Positions 35,604 to 43,889 of a stretch of DNA of 64,000 nucleotides are shown here, piece after piece. The stretch lies in contig CAKTLJ010000002.1 of assembly GCA_934572535.1 (NCBI GenBank), positions 62,001 through 126,000 of the forward strand, given 5' to 3'. The notes under the pieces are model-generated. The model ran no database searches. It worked only from the letters and a program-made list of their open reading frames with translations, and was not told the DNA's origin. Positions within the stretch are counted from its first letter, which is position 1. Every line of letters begins with the position of its first letter. The stretch is from an uncultured Eubacteriales bacterium. GTDB taxonomy: Bacteria; Bacillota; Clostridia; Oscillospirales; Oscillospiraceae. The position numbers and the translations under genes were made by a program.

Positions 35604-36767
35604 TCAGGACAGGACGGTGATGCCGTCTACGATGTAGTCGAAGGAGGGGGCGGAGGAGTCCTTGTTCTCCTCATAGAACTCGCCCTCAGCCAGGTTCAGC
35701 TCCTTGTCCTCGGCGTTCACGCCGTGGAGAGGACCGGCAAAGACCTGGACAGAGCCGTCGGCGATCCCGGCGGCGGCGGCCTCGATGGCCTCCTTGGTGC
35801 CGTCAGCGAGGATGGCCTCGTTCAGGTCGGACAGGTAGCAGGCGTTCTCCGCGTAGCTGCCGCACCAATCCTGGTCGATGGCTTCGCCGGAGAGCAGGCA
35901 GCCCAGAGCGTACTCATAGTAAGCGCCCCAGTTGATGCGGGCGGAGACCAGCGCGGCGTTGGGCGCCACGGGGACCATGTCGTCGTTGTAGCCCACGGCG
36001 AAGACGCCGTTGTTCTCGGCGGTGGTGGCGGGGGCGGAGGTGTCGGAGTGCTGGGAGATCACGTCGCAGCCCTGGTCGATGAGGGCCTGGGCGTTGGTGG
36101 CTTCCTTGGTGGCGTCGGACCACTCGTTGGTGTAGTTGACCATCATGGTCACGTCGGGGTTGACGCTCTTAGCGCCCAGATAGAAGGCGGTGTAGCCGGA
36201 GATGACCTCGGCGTAGGGCTTGGCGGCCACATAGCCCAGGATGTTGCTCTCGGTCTTCAGACCGGCGGCGATGCCGGCCAGGTAGCGGGCCTCATAGATC
36301 TTGGCGAAGTAGTTGTGGGTGTTGTCCAGGTCGTCGGAAGCGCTCTGGAAGCCGGTGGCGTGGCAGAACTGGATGTTGGGGTAGTCGGGTGCGGCCTCGA
36401 CCATGTACTGCTCGTGGCCGAAGGAGTCGGCAAAGATGCCCTGGCAGCCGGCGTCGATCAGCTCGCCGATGGCGTCGGCGCAGGTGGAGTCCTCGCCGAT
36501 GTTGGTCTTCACCACGACCTGGGTGTCATAGTCCAGGCCCAGGGTCTCGCAGGCGGCCTTCATGCCCTCGATGTGGTTCTTGTTGTAGGCATCGGCGGCC
36601 TCGCCCACCAGGATGAGGCCGACCTTCAGGTCCTCGGGCGCGATACCGGTGGTTTCGGCGGTATCGCCGCCGGTCTGATCCTTCTCAGGGGCGGGATCGC
36701 CGCCGCAGGCGGCCAGGCCCAGGGTCAGCACACCGGCCATGAGCAGAGCAAGAATACGCTTTTTCAT
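35604..36767 (-). CDS. BMP-family (PnrA-like) substrate-binding lipoprotein
   Basis: 387 residues. The lipoprotein signal peptide has the lipobox LGLAAC with Cys21. A Gly/Asp/Glu-rich linker follows, and then a BMP fold: KVGLILVGEAADAYNKNHIEG (two parts, about 49-69), GCQGIFADSFGHEQYM (about 109-124) and the long hinge with AQALIDQGCDVISQHSDTSA. PnrA/BmpA proteins bind purine nucleosides outside the membrane. The xpt gene directly upstream supports a purine ligand. Strong AGGAGGAATCC ribosome site. First transporter gene of the operon. Confidence 0.93.
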   Translation of the reverse strand: MKKRILALLMAGVLTLGLAACGGDPAPEKDQTGGDTAETTGIAPEDLKVGLILVGEAADAYNKNHIEGMKAACETLGLDYDTQVVVKTNIGEDSTCADAIGELIDAGCQGIFADSFGHEQYMVEAAPDYPNIQFCHATGFQSASDDLDNTHNYFAKIYEARYLAGIAAGLKTESNILGYVAAKPYAEVISGYTAFYLGAKSVNPDVTMMVNYTNEWSDATKEATNAQALIDQGCDVISQHSDTSAPATTAENNGVFAVGYNDDMVPVAPNAALVSARINWGAYYEYALGCLLSGEAIDQDWCGSYAENACYLSDLNEAILADGTKEAIEAAAAGIADGSVQVFAGPLHGVNAEDKELNLAEGEFYEENKDSSAPSFDYIVDGITVLS

Positions 36768-36795
36768 TTGTTTGGATTCCTCCTATGTTTTATTT

Positions 36796-36811
36796 GCCGC
36801 GCAGGCGCGGC
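36796..36811 (-). promoter_or_regulatory. Hairpin between xpt and the BMP gene
   Basis: GCCGCGC/GCGCGGC with a two-base centre in the 93-bp spacer, 29 bp before the BMP ATG and no U-run. Possible RNA stability or processing element. Confidence 0.4.
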
Positions 36812-36860
36812 TTCATAACGGCGGATGCCGGAATGAACGGGACGATGGGGCGCGCCGCCC

Positions 36861-37445
36861 TCACTCGCAGAAGACCACGCCGGTCTCCTCGCTCATGGAC
36901 TGGATACGGGCCAGGGATTCCACCCGGACGCCTTCGCCGCGCAGGAGCGCGCCGCCGGGCTGGAAGGCCTTCTCGATGACGATCCCGGCCCCCACGACCT
37001 CGGCCCCGGCCTGGTGGACGATCTCGATGAGGGCGTGCAGGGCGCTGCCGTTGGCCAGGAAATCGTCGATGATGAGGACCTTTTCCCCGGCGTGAAGGAA
37101 GTCCTTGGAGACAAAGATGTTGTAGGGGCGCTTGCTCTGGGTGAAGGATTCCACCTGGCTGATGTACACATCCCCGGCGATGTTCTTGGTCTTGTTCTTC
37201 TTGGCGAAGACCAGGGGCAGGTTGCCGAAGGCCTGGGACGCGCCGTAGGCAATGGCGATGCCGGAGGCCTCGATGGTGAGGATGCGGTCCACCTGGCAGT
37301 CGGCAAACCGGGCCCGGAAGGCCTTGCCGATCTCCCCCAGGAAGACCACGTCCATCTGGTGGTTCAGGAAGCTGTCCACCTTCAGGATCTCGTTGGTGCC
37401 TCTGATCTTTCCCTCTTCGCGAATACGCTGTTTCAGCTGTTCCAC
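36861..37445 (-). CDS. xpt: Xanthine phosphoribosyltransferase
   Basis: 194 residues. It converts xanthine (and weakly guanine) plus PRPP to the nucleotide in purine salvage. The family N-terminus (MEQLKQRIREEGKI), the DSFLNHQMD segment (about 24-32), the TIEASGIAIA loop (about 57-66) and the PRPP motif VLIIDDFLANGSA (about 123-135) are all clear. It is first in an operon with a nucleoside-type ABC importer. A promoter is at 37526-37554; the leader of about 75 nt does not show the conserved purine-riboswitch core, so the control is open. Confidence 0.96.
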   Translation of the reverse strand: MEQLKQRIREEGKIRGTNEILKVDSFLNHQMDVVFLGEIGKAFRARFADCQVDRILTIEASGIAIAYGASQAFGNLPLVFAKKNKTKNIAGDVYISQVESFTQSKRPYNIFVSKDFLHAGEKVLIIDDFLANGSALHALIEIVHQAGAEVVGAGIVIEKAFQPGGALLRGEGVRVESLARIQSMSEETGVVFCE

Positions 37446-37525
37446 AGTGAAGTCCCCTCTCTCTGTCTGTCTCTCGATCCGTTTCCGATATTTGTGCCCG
37501 TATCGTGGGCATATGATAATATCTT

Positions 37526-37554
37526 ATTCTACTTCATCCAGCCAGCCCTTTCAA
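37526..37554 (-). promoter_or_regulatory. xpt operon promoter
   Basis: Minus strand TTGAAA (37554-37549), 17-bp spacer, TAGAAT (37531-37526). The leader downstream has GATAT...ATATC ends around a small GCCC/GGGC hairpin (about 37499-37514). Confidence 0.65.
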
Positions 37555-37682
37555 GATGGGAATGCTTACAAAAAAATCACGGAAAAGCAGGGGGCGCCCC
37601 GTGGGTTTTTGTAGGATTTTACGACAAGTTTTTCGGCGGCAAAAAAGCAGGCGCGAAAATTCGGGAAAAGCGACAGTTTTTC

Positions 37683-37711
37683 TTGACTTTTTTTGACCGG
37701 GCCGTTAAACT
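37683..37711 (+). promoter_or_regulatory. Promoter of the CoA-transferase gene
   Basis: TTGACT (37683-37688), 17-bp spacer, TAAACT (37706-37711); leader about 57 nt. Confidence 0.7.
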
Positions 37712-37774
37712 GAGCCTGACTAAATTTTCACCCCATTTTTGATTCTTTTATTTTTGAAAAGGAGGACACGAACG

Positions 37775-39118
37775 ATGGATTTTCAGGCACTGTACAACAG
37801 CAAGCTGACCACCGCTGAGGAGGCCGTCAAGGTCGTCAAGTCCGGCGACTGGGTGGACTATACCTGGTGCACCAGCCACCCCGTGGCACTGGACAAGGCT
37901 CTGGCCGCCCGTCAGAACGAACTGGAGGACGTCAAGGTCCGCGGCGGCGTGACCATGTGGATGCCCGAGATCTGCAAGGCAGACGACGCAGGCGATCACT
38001 TTGCATGGCACTCCTGGCACTGCTCCGGCATCGACCGTAAGATCATCTCCAAGGGCATGGGCTTCTTCTCCCCCATGAGATACTCCGAGCTGCCCCGCTT
38101 CTATCGCGAGAACCTGGACCCCGTGGACGTGGTCATGCTTCAGGTCCCCCCCATGAATGAGCACGGCTTCTTCTCCCTGTCCCTGGCTCCCTCTCACCTG
38201 GCTGACATGTGCGCCCGCGCCAAGTGCATCATCGTGGAAGTCAACGAGAACATGCCCTGGGTCTGTGGCCTGACCGGCACCGAGCTGCACATCAACGACA
38301 TCACCATGGTCGTTGAGGGCGAGAACCCCAACGTGGCGACCCTGGGCTCCACCGGTGACCCCACCGAGGTGGACCTGGCCGTGGCAAAGCTCGTGGTCAA
38401 CGAGATCCCCAACGGCGCCTGCCTGCAGCTGGGCATCGGCGGTATGCCCAACACCATCGGCTCCCTGATCGCACAGTCCGACCTGAAGGACCTGGGCGTT
38501 CACACCGAGATGTATGTTGACGGCTTCGTGGACATGGCGCTGGCCGGCCAGATCACCGGCAAGAACAAGGCAGTCGATCCCGGCCGTCAGATCTTCGCCT
38601 TCGCCGCCGGCTCCAAGAAGATGTACGACTACATGACCTGCAACCCCGAGGTCATGGGCGCTCCCGTTGACTACACCAACGACGTCCGCGTCATCGCGCA
38701 GCTGGACAACTTCATGTCCATCAACAACTGCATCGACGTGGACCTCTTCGGCCAGGTCAACGCAGAGTCCGCAGGCATCCGCCACATCTCCGGCACCGGC
38801 GGCCAGCTGGACTTCGCCATGGGCGCTTACATGTCCAAGGGCGGCAAGTCCTTCATCTGCATGTCCTCTTCCATGACCGACAAGAACGGCAACCTGAAGA
38901 GCCGCATCGTCCCCACCCTGACCAACGGCTCCATCGCGACCGACCCCCGTACCTGCGTGCACTACCTGGTCACCGAGTACGGCATCGTCAACCTGAAGGG
39001 CCTGAACGTCTGGGAGCGTGCCGAAAAGATCATCTCCATCGCACACCCCGACCTGCGTGAAGGCCTCGTCCAGGACGCAGAGAAGATGGGCATCTGGAGA
39101 CGTTCCAACAAGCGCTGA
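37775..39118 (+). CDS. Butyryl-CoA:acetate CoA-transferase (4-hydroxybutyrate CoA-transferase family)
   Basis: 447 residues from ATG 37775, with GGAGG nine bases upstream. It moves CoA from butyryl-CoA to acetate, the last step of butyrate formation. The family signatures are present: [16 protein letters not shown] (about 218-233), [14 protein letters not shown] with the probable catalytic Glu245, and [20 protein letters not shown] (two parts, about 345-364). The length equals the butyrate-specific branch. The codon use is very biased, as in crt and hbd, which suggests high expression. Related 4-hydroxybutyrate or propionyl transferases cannot be fully excluded. Followed by a strong terminator. 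Confidence 0.88.
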   Translation: MDFQALYNSKLTTAEEAVKVVKSGDWVDYTWCTSHPVALDKALAARQNELEDVKVRGGVTMWMPEICKADDAGDHFAWHSWHCSGIDRKIISKGMGFFSPMRYSELPRFYRENLDPVDVVMLQVPPMNEHGFFSLSLAPSHLADMCARAKCIIVEVNENMPWVCGLTGTELHINDITMVVEGENPNVATLGSTGDPTEVDLAVAKLVVNEIPNGACLQLGIGGMPNTIGSLIAQSDLKDLGVHTEMYVDGFVDMALAGQITGKNKAVDPGRQIFAFAAGSKKMYDYMTCNPEVMGAPVDYTNDVRVIAQLDNFMSINNCIDVDLFGQVNAESAGIRHISGTGGQLDFAMGAYMSKGGKSFICMSSSMTDKNGNLKSRIVPTLTNGSIATDPRTCVHYLVTEYGIVNLKGLNVWERAEKIISIAHPDLREGLVQDAEKMGIWRRSNKR

Positions 39119-39137
39119 TCCGATCCTCGTTTTTTAC

Positions 39138-39166
39138 AAAAGCCTCCCGGCCGGGAGGCTTTTGTT
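39138..39166 (+). terminator. Terminator after the CoA-transferase
   Basis: AAAGCCTCCCGG/CCGGGAGGCTTT perfect palindrome followed by TGTTTTG. Confidence 0.9.
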
Positions 39167-39286
39167 TTGCCCAACAGAGCGGCGAAAGAAAACTTTTCCC
39201 CTCGACAGGCTTCCCGATCCTTCCCTTCCAGGAAATGGTAAACTCCGAATGTACCTTGGAAGCAGGCCCTGAAAGGAGGACGAGCC

Positions 39287-40105
39287 ATGCCGGTTCTGTA
39301 TAAGCGCGGGCTGCTGGAGAGCACCCGCGTCACCATGCTCTCCCCGGAATACATATCCCCCAACCCCGACCAACCACGCCGCTACTTCGAGCCAGACGGG
39401 CTGGCGGAGCTGGCGGACAGCATCCGCGCCCACGGCATCCTCCAGCCGCTCACCGTGCGCCGCAAGGGCGGCGGGCGGTACGAGCTGATCGCCGGGGAGC
39501 GCCGCCTGCGGGCGGCTGTGATCTGCGGCCTGCGGGAGGTCCCCTGCCTCATCATGGACGTGGACCGGGAGAACTCCTGCCTGCTGGCCCTCATTGAAAA
39601 CCTCCAGCGGCGGGACCTGGACTTCTGGGAGGAGGCCAAGGCCCTGGAGCGTCTGATCGGGGTCTACGGCCTGTCCCAGGAGGAGGCCGCCGCCAAGGTG
39701 GGCAAGTCCCAGTCGGCGGTGGCCAACAAGCTGCGGCTGCTCCGCCTGCCGCAGGAGGCCCTGGAGCTGCTGCGGAAGAACGGATTTTCCGAGCGACACG
39801 CCCGGACGCTGCTCCGCCTGCCCACGCCGGAGGTCCAGAAGGAGGTGGCCGCCCTGGCGGTCAAGGAGGGTTGGACCGTGGCGCGCACGGAGCAGTATGT
39901 GGACGAGCTGCTGCGGACCGACGTCCCGGCGAAGAAGACGAGGCGTCCCCTCTTCATCCGGGATGTGCGCTTCTTCCTCAACACCCTGGACCACAGCCTG
40001 ACCGTGATGCGCTCGGCCGGGGTGAACGCCCAGTGTCACCGGGCGGAGGAGGGGGACGACCTCCTGCTGACCATTCGCATTCCCAAGGCAAAGCCTCCTG
40101 TTTGA
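39287..40105 (+). CDS. ParB/Noc-like nucleoid occlusion or partition protein
   Basis: 272 residues. ParB N-terminal domain: SPEYISPNPDQPRRYFE, LADSIRAHGILQPLTVRR and the CTP-binding GERRLRAA (about residues 67-74), then LIENLQRRDLDFWEEA. A helix-turn-helix follows (LSQEEAAAKVGKSQSAVANKLRLL, about 129-152). The C-terminal domain is short. It lies first in a parB-parA-parB order, the position of noc in Bacillus. A Noc-type NBS (TATTTCCCGGGAAATA) is not seen nearby; the palindromes found are parS. It may thus be a second ParB. Start ATG 39287 with AAAGGAGGACGAG. Confidence 0.9.
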   Translation: MPVLYKRGLLESTRVTMLSPEYISPNPDQPRRYFEPDGLAELADSIRAHGILQPLTVRRKGGGRYELIAGERRLRAAVICGLREVPCLIMDVDRENSCLLALIENLQRRDLDFWEEAKALERLIGVYGLSQEEAAAKVGKSQSAVANKLRLLRLPQEALELLRKNGFSERHARTLLRLPTPEVQKEVAALAVKEGWTVARTEQYVDELLRTDVPAKKTRRPLFIRDVRFFLNTLDHSLTVMRSAGVNAQCHRAEEGDDLLLTIRIPKAKPPV

Positions 40106-40144
40106 AGCACAGTTTCCTTGCGCTTTCCCTTTCTTTCCTATGGA

Positions 40145-40160
40145 TGTTTCACGTGAAACA
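40145..40160. other. parS centromere site 1
   Basis: TGTTTCACGTGAAACA is a perfect 16-bp parS. It lies inside a longer perfect 26-bp palindrome (40140-40165). It is placed between the two-gene spacer of the first parB and parA. ParB loads here and spreads; the site is within 26 kb of oriC, as expected. Confidence 0.97.
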
Positions 40161-40178
40161 TCCATATTTTTTACCTTT

Positions 40179-40196
40179 GCCGCCGCGCGCGGCGGC
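40179..40196. repeat. 18-bp GC palindrome upstream of parA
   Basis: GCCGCCGCG/CGCGGCGGC, a perfect palindrome 19 bp right of parS 1 and 22 bp left of the parA -35. It has no loop, so it is a possible protein-binding site rather than an RNA hairpin. Its role is unknown. Confidence 0.5.
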
Positions 40197-40217
40197 GGAA
40201 ATTCCTTCTCCGGCGTC

Positions 40218-40246
40218 TTGCCAAATACCCTTTGAATCGGTATAAT
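40218..40246 (+). promoter_or_regulatory. parA promoter
   Basis: TTGCCA (40218-40223), 17-bp spacer, TATAAT (40241-40246). Confidence 0.75.
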
Positions 40247-40306
40247 AGAACTCCACCCTATATTTTGCGGGATTTTGCTGAACACGGGAAGAAGGGACGG
40301 ATGACC

Positions 40307-41080
40307 ATGGCGAAAACCATAGCCTTTGTCAATCAAAAGGGCGGCGTGGGAAAGACCACCAGCTGCGTGAACCTTGGCGCCTGCCTCCGGGCGGCCGGGG
40401 CGCGGGTGATGGTCTGCGATTTCGACCCCCAGGGCAACGCCACCTCGGGCTTCGGCGTGGACAAGGGGGCGGTCTTCCCCACCGTCTACGACGTGCTCAT
40501 CGGCGGCGCGCCGGTGGAAAACGCCATCGTGCACACCCCCTATGCCGACGTTCTCCCGGCCAACAAGGCCCTGGCCGGGGCCTCGGTGGAGATGATCGCC
40601 ATGGACCGGCGGGAGTACCTGCTGAAGGACGCCCTGGCCAAGGTGCAGGAGGACTATGACTTTGTGCTCATCGACTGCCCCCCTTCCCTGGAGCTGCTGA
40701 CCCTCAACTGCCTGTGCGCCGCCGATGCGGTGCTGGTCCCCGTCCAGTGCGAGTATTACGCCCTGGAGGGACTCAGCGACCTGCTCTCCACGGTGCGCAT
40801 CGTCAAGAGCCGCCTGAACCCCGCCATCCAGATGGAGGGGCTTCTGCTGACCATGTACGACGGCCGGACGAACCTGTCCATGCAGGTGGCCGAGGAGGTC
40901 AAGCGCCACTTCCCCGGAAAGGTCTTTGCCACCGTCATCCCCCGGAACGTCCGCCTGTCCGAGGCCCCCAGCCACGGCAAGCCCGTGAACGCCTATGACG
41001 GCGCCTCCCGCGGGTCGGTGGCCTATAAGCTGCTGGCCGAGGAGTTCCTCAAGCAAAATCCGTTGGAAAGGAAGGAATGA
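40307..41080 (+). CDS. soj: Chromosome-partitioning ATPase ParA/Soj
   Basis: 257 residues from ATG 40307 (MAKTIAFVNQKGGVGKTT). ATG 40301 two codons earlier is also possible; GAAGGG lies just before both. The deviant Walker A is KGGVGKTT with signature Lys11 and Lys16, Walker A' is VCDFDPQGNAT (about 37-47) and Walker B is FVLIDCPPSL (about 117-126). Soj binds DNA non-specifically as an ATP dimer, works with ParB at parS and regulates DnaA. The next gene is parB, five bases after the stop. Confidence 0.97.
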   Translation: MAKTIAFVNQKGGVGKTTSCVNLGACLRAAGARVMVCDFDPQGNATSGFGVDKGAVFPTVYDVLIGGAPVENAIVHTPYADVLPANKALAGASVEMIAMDRREYLLKDALAKVQEDYDFVLIDCPPSLELLTLNCLCAADAVLVPVQCEYYALEGLSDLLSTVRIVKSRLNPAIQMEGLLLTMYDGRTNLSMQVAEEVKRHFPGKVFATVIPRNVRLSEAPSHGKPVNAYDGASRGSVAYKLLAEEFLKQNPLERKE

Positions 41081-41084
41081 CAAA

Positions 41085-41957
41085 ATGGCCTTAGGAAGAG
41101 GGCTGGATGCGCTGCTGGGTGACAGCTCCCTGCACACCCAGGAGGGCGGCTCGGTGACCCTCCCCATCTCCCAGGTGGAGCCGGGCCTGAACCAGCCCAG
41201 AAAACACTTTGACGAGGACGCCCTGGCCGAGCTGTCCGCCTCCATCCGTCAGCACGGGGTCTTGCAGCCCCTGACGGTGCGTCGTCTGGCCAAGGGGAAC
41301 TACCAGATCATCGCCGGGGAGCGCCGCTGGCGGGCCGCCCGGATGGCGGGGCTGACCGAAGTGCCCGCCATGATCATCGAGGCCGATGACCGAAAGGTCA
41401 TGGAGCTGGGCCTCATCGAAAACCTCCAGCGGGAGGACCTGAACCCCATGGAGGAGGCGGCGGGCTACCGCACCCTCATCCGGGACTACGGCCTGACCCA
41501 GGAGGAAGCCGCCCGGCGGGTGAGCCGTTCCCGCCCGGCGGTGGCCAACGCCATGCGTCTGCTGGCCCTCCCGCAGGAGGTCCAGTGGCTCATTGAACAG
41601 GGCAACCTGTCCGCCGGACACGGACGCGCCCTCCTCTCCCTGCCCACGGCCGAGGCCCAGATCGCCTTCGCCGAGGAGATCATGGGAAGGGGCTGGTCCG
41701 TCCGGGAGACGGAGGAACGGGTGCGCCGGACGCTCCAGGAGGGGGACAGCCCCGCCCAGCCGAAGCCGGGACCCGACCCCCGCCGCACCTATTATAAGGA
41801 GGCGGCGCGGCAGCTCACCACCGGCCTGGGCCGGAAGGTGACGATCTCCCAGGGGAAGCAGAAGGGCAAGATCGCCCTGGAATACTACGATCAGGAGGAT
41901 CTGGAGACCTTGATGAAGGCCTTGGAGACCCTCCCAGGAAGGGAGGCGGGACGTTGA
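41085..41957 (+). CDS. parB: Chromosome-partitioning protein ParB/Spo0J
   Basis: 290 residues from ATG 41085, the family-typical MALGRGLDALLG, with GGAAGGAATGACAA upstream. ParB domain: VEPGLNQPRKHFDE, LSASIRQHGVLQPLTVRRL and the CTP motif GERRWRAA (about residues 78-85), then LIENLQREDLNPMEEA. HTH: LTQEEAARRVSRSRPAVANAMRLL (about 138-161), then the C-terminal dimerisation domain to 290. ParB binds the two parS sites and loads condensin. The stop overlaps the TTG start of the next gene. Confidence 0.97.
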   Translation: MALGRGLDALLGDSSLHTQEGGSVTLPISQVEPGLNQPRKHFDEDALAELSASIRQHGVLQPLTVRRLAKGNYQIIAGERRWRAARMAGLTEVPAMIIEADDRKVMELGLIENLQREDLNPMEEAAGYRTLIRDYGLTQEEAARRVSRSRPAVANAMRLLALPQEVQWLIEQGNLSAGHGRALLSLPTAEAQIAFAEEIMGRGWSVRETEERVRRTLQEGDSPAQPKPGPDPRRTYYKEAARQLTTGLGRKVTISQGKQKGKIALEYYDQEDLETLMKALETLPGREAGR

Positions 41958-42484
41958 ACCCCGAAGGATCCAAGCGGGCGGAGACCGCCGAAGCGGAGAC
42001 CCCAGCCCAGCAAGCGCCCCAGCAGGACCCGAAGCCGCCCCGCGAGGAGCGGAGCAAGACGCGGCCGGTGACGGTCTATCTGGTCGGGCTGTTTGCGGTG
42101 GTGTTTCTCCTGCTGCTGCTGTCCTTCTTCATGCAGCAGCGCAACCAGCAGGCCCTGGAGGACCTGAACGAATCCGTGTCCGCCAGCCAGGACCTGACTG
42201 CCTTGCAGATGGACAAGCAGCGGCTGGAGTTTGAGCTGCAAAAGACCAAGGAGTCGCTGGCCCGGGCCGAGGAAAGCCTGGAAAAGCTGGAAAAGCAGGC
42301 CCAGGCCCTGGAATGGCTGCGCCAGATGGAGGCCGCGTCCCGCTCCTCCTACACGGGCCTGAAGACCCTGGTGGAGCAGTTCGAGGAGGCCGACCTGGTG
42401 GAGTACCTGCCCACGGAGTCCGTGGTGGAGGGCGCGAGCGCCCCGGCGGACGTCTATCGGCGGCTTTACGCCATGATCTATTGA
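41954..42484 (+). CDS. Single-pass membrane protein with cytoplasmic or external coiled coil, linked to parB
   Basis: 176 residues from TTG 41954, overlapping the parB stop (TTGA) with GGGAGGCGGG upstream; no ATG lies early in the frame. Residues 1-38 are polar (Pro/Glu/Ala/Lys-rich), 40-60 is a membrane segment (VTVYLVGLFAVVFLLLLLSFF-type), and 63-125 is a coiled coil with heptads (LEFELQKTKESLARAEESLE). The rest is acidic. No named family recognised. A membrane-anchored coiled coil translated with ParB could tether or modulate the partition complex. By the positive-inside rule the N-terminus is cytoplasmic and the coil outside; this weakens a direct ParB contact except via the N-terminal tail. 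Confidence 0.75.
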   Translation: MNPEGSKRAETAEAETPAQQAPQQDPKPPREERSKTRPVTVYLVGLFAVVFLLLLLSFFMQQRNQQALEDLNESVSASQDLTALQMDKQRLEFELQKTKESLARAEESLEKLEKQAQALEWLRQMEAASRSSYTGLKTLVEQFEEADLVEYLPTESVVEGASAPADVYRRLYAMIY

Positions 42485-42487
42485 CTT

Positions 42488-42503
42488 TGTTTCACGTGAA
42501 ACA
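42488..42503. other. parS centromere site 2
   Basis: A second perfect TGTTTCACGTGAAACA directly after the coiled-coil gene and 52 bp before serS. It lies 2.34 kb from parS 1 and brackets the parA-parB-coiled-coil genes. Confidence 0.97.
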
Positions 42504-42554
42504 CACAGGAGACGAGGAACCGTTCCTGTAATTTTTATCTATGAGGTGATAACC

Positions 42555-43844
42555 ATGCTGGACATCAAACGCATCAAGGAAGATCCCGACAAGGTGAAGG
42601 CCGGTCTGCGCGCCAAGGAAGTCAACTGCGACGCGGAGGTCGATCGCATCCTGGCGCTGGACAAGGCGCGCCGCGACGCCATCTTTGCCACCGAGCAGAT
42701 GAAGGCCGAGCAGAACAAGGTCTCCAAGACCATCCCCCAGATGAAGAAGGCCGGGGAGGACACCTCCCCCGTCTTTCAGCGCATGGGCGAGCTGAAGAAC
42801 GAGATCGCCGCCAACGACGAGAAGCTGCGCGGCATCGAGGCCGAGTACCGCGCCCTGATGCTCTCCCTGCCCAACCTGCCCGACGAGGACCTGAAGCCCG
42901 GCGGCAAGGAGAACAACGAGCCGCTGCGCTACTTCGGCGAGCCGCACAAGTTCGACTTCGAGCCGAAGCATCACGTGGACCTGTGCACCGACCTGGGCTT
43001 CATCGACTACCCCCGGGGCGTGAAGCTGGCCGGTTCCGGCTTCTGGATGTACACCGGGATGGGTGCGCGGCTGGAGTGGGCGCTGCTGAACTACTTCATC
43101 GAGACCCACCTGGCCGACGGCTATGAGTTCATCCTGCCCCCCCACATGCTGGAGTACCAGTGCGGCGAGACCGCCGGTCAGTTCCCCAAGTTCGCCGACG
43201 AGGTCTACAAGATCCAGAACCCCACCGACGACCGCACCCACTACATGCTGCCCACCGCCGAGGCTGCCCTGGCCAGCATCTACCGCGACGAGATCCTCAG
43301 CGAGGCAGACCTGCCCAAGAAGCTCTTTGCCTACACCCCCTGCTTCCGCCGGGAGGCCGGTTCCGCCCGCGCCGAGGAGCGCGGCATGGTCCGCGGCCAC
43401 CAGTTCAACAAGGTGGAGATGTTCCAGTTCACCCGCCCCGAGGACTCCAACGACGCCTTCGACGAGCTGGTCACCAAGGCAGAAAACCTGGTGAAGGGCC
43501 TGGGCTTCCACTTCCGCACCGTGAAGCTGGCCGCCGGGGACTGCTCCGCCTCCATGGCCCGGACCTACGACATCGAGATCCAGATCCCCTCCATGCAGGG
43601 GTACAAGGAGGTCTCCTCCGTCTCCAACGCCCGGGACTACCAGGCCCGCCGCGGCAACATCCGCTTCCGCCGCGAGAGCACCGGCAAGCCCGAGTTCCTG
43701 CACACCCTGAACGGCTCCGGCCTGGCCACCAGCCGCATCTTCCCCGCCATGGTCGAGCAGAACCAGCTCGCGGACGGCTCCATCAAGGTGCCCGAGGTCC
43801 TGCAAAAGTACCTGGGCGGCCTCGAGGTCATCAGCAAGAAGTGA
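42555..43844 (+). CDS. serS: Seryl-tRNA synthetase
   Basis: 429 residues from ATG 42555, with GAGGTG upstream (a GTG three codons earlier is part of that ribosome site). Charges tRNA-Ser and tRNA-Sec. The N-terminal long coiled-coil arm (about 30-100) is followed by the class II core: motif 2 in CFRREAGSARAEERGMVRGHQF (two parts, about 261-282) and motif 3 near SGLATSRIFPAMVEQNQ (about 392-408). No T-box leader: only 70 bp and a parS separate it from the previous gene. In Firmicutes serS often follows the parAB cluster. Confidence 0.98.
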   Translation: MLDIKRIKEDPDKVKAGLRAKEVNCDAEVDRILALDKARRDAIFATEQMKAEQNKVSKTIPQMKKAGEDTSPVFQRMGELKNEIAANDEKLRGIEAEYRALMLSLPNLPDEDLKPGGKENNEPLRYFGEPHKFDFEPKHHVDLCTDLGFIDYPRGVKLAGSGFWMYTGMGARLEWALLNYFIETHLADGYEFILPPHMLEYQCGETAGQFPKFADEVYKIQNPTDDRTHYMLPTAEAALASIYRDEILSEADLPKKLFAYTPCFRREAGSARAEERGMVRGHQFNKVEMFQFTRPEDSNDAFDELVTKAENLVKGLGFHFRTVKLAAGDCSASMARTYDIEIQIPSMQGYKEVSSVSNARDYQARRGNIRFRRESTGKPEFLHTLNGSGLATSRIFPAMVEQNQLADGSIKVPEVLQKYLGGLEVISKK

Positions 43845-43889
43845 GCGACAAGCGGTAAGATACATATAAAAATAGAAAGGACGTGCACC

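Noticed and set aside
37446..37530. Purine riboswitch before xpt
   Set aside because: The conserved core (two hairpins with joining sequences such as TTTCTACC and GACTA) is absent; only one small GCCC/GGGC hairpin is seen.
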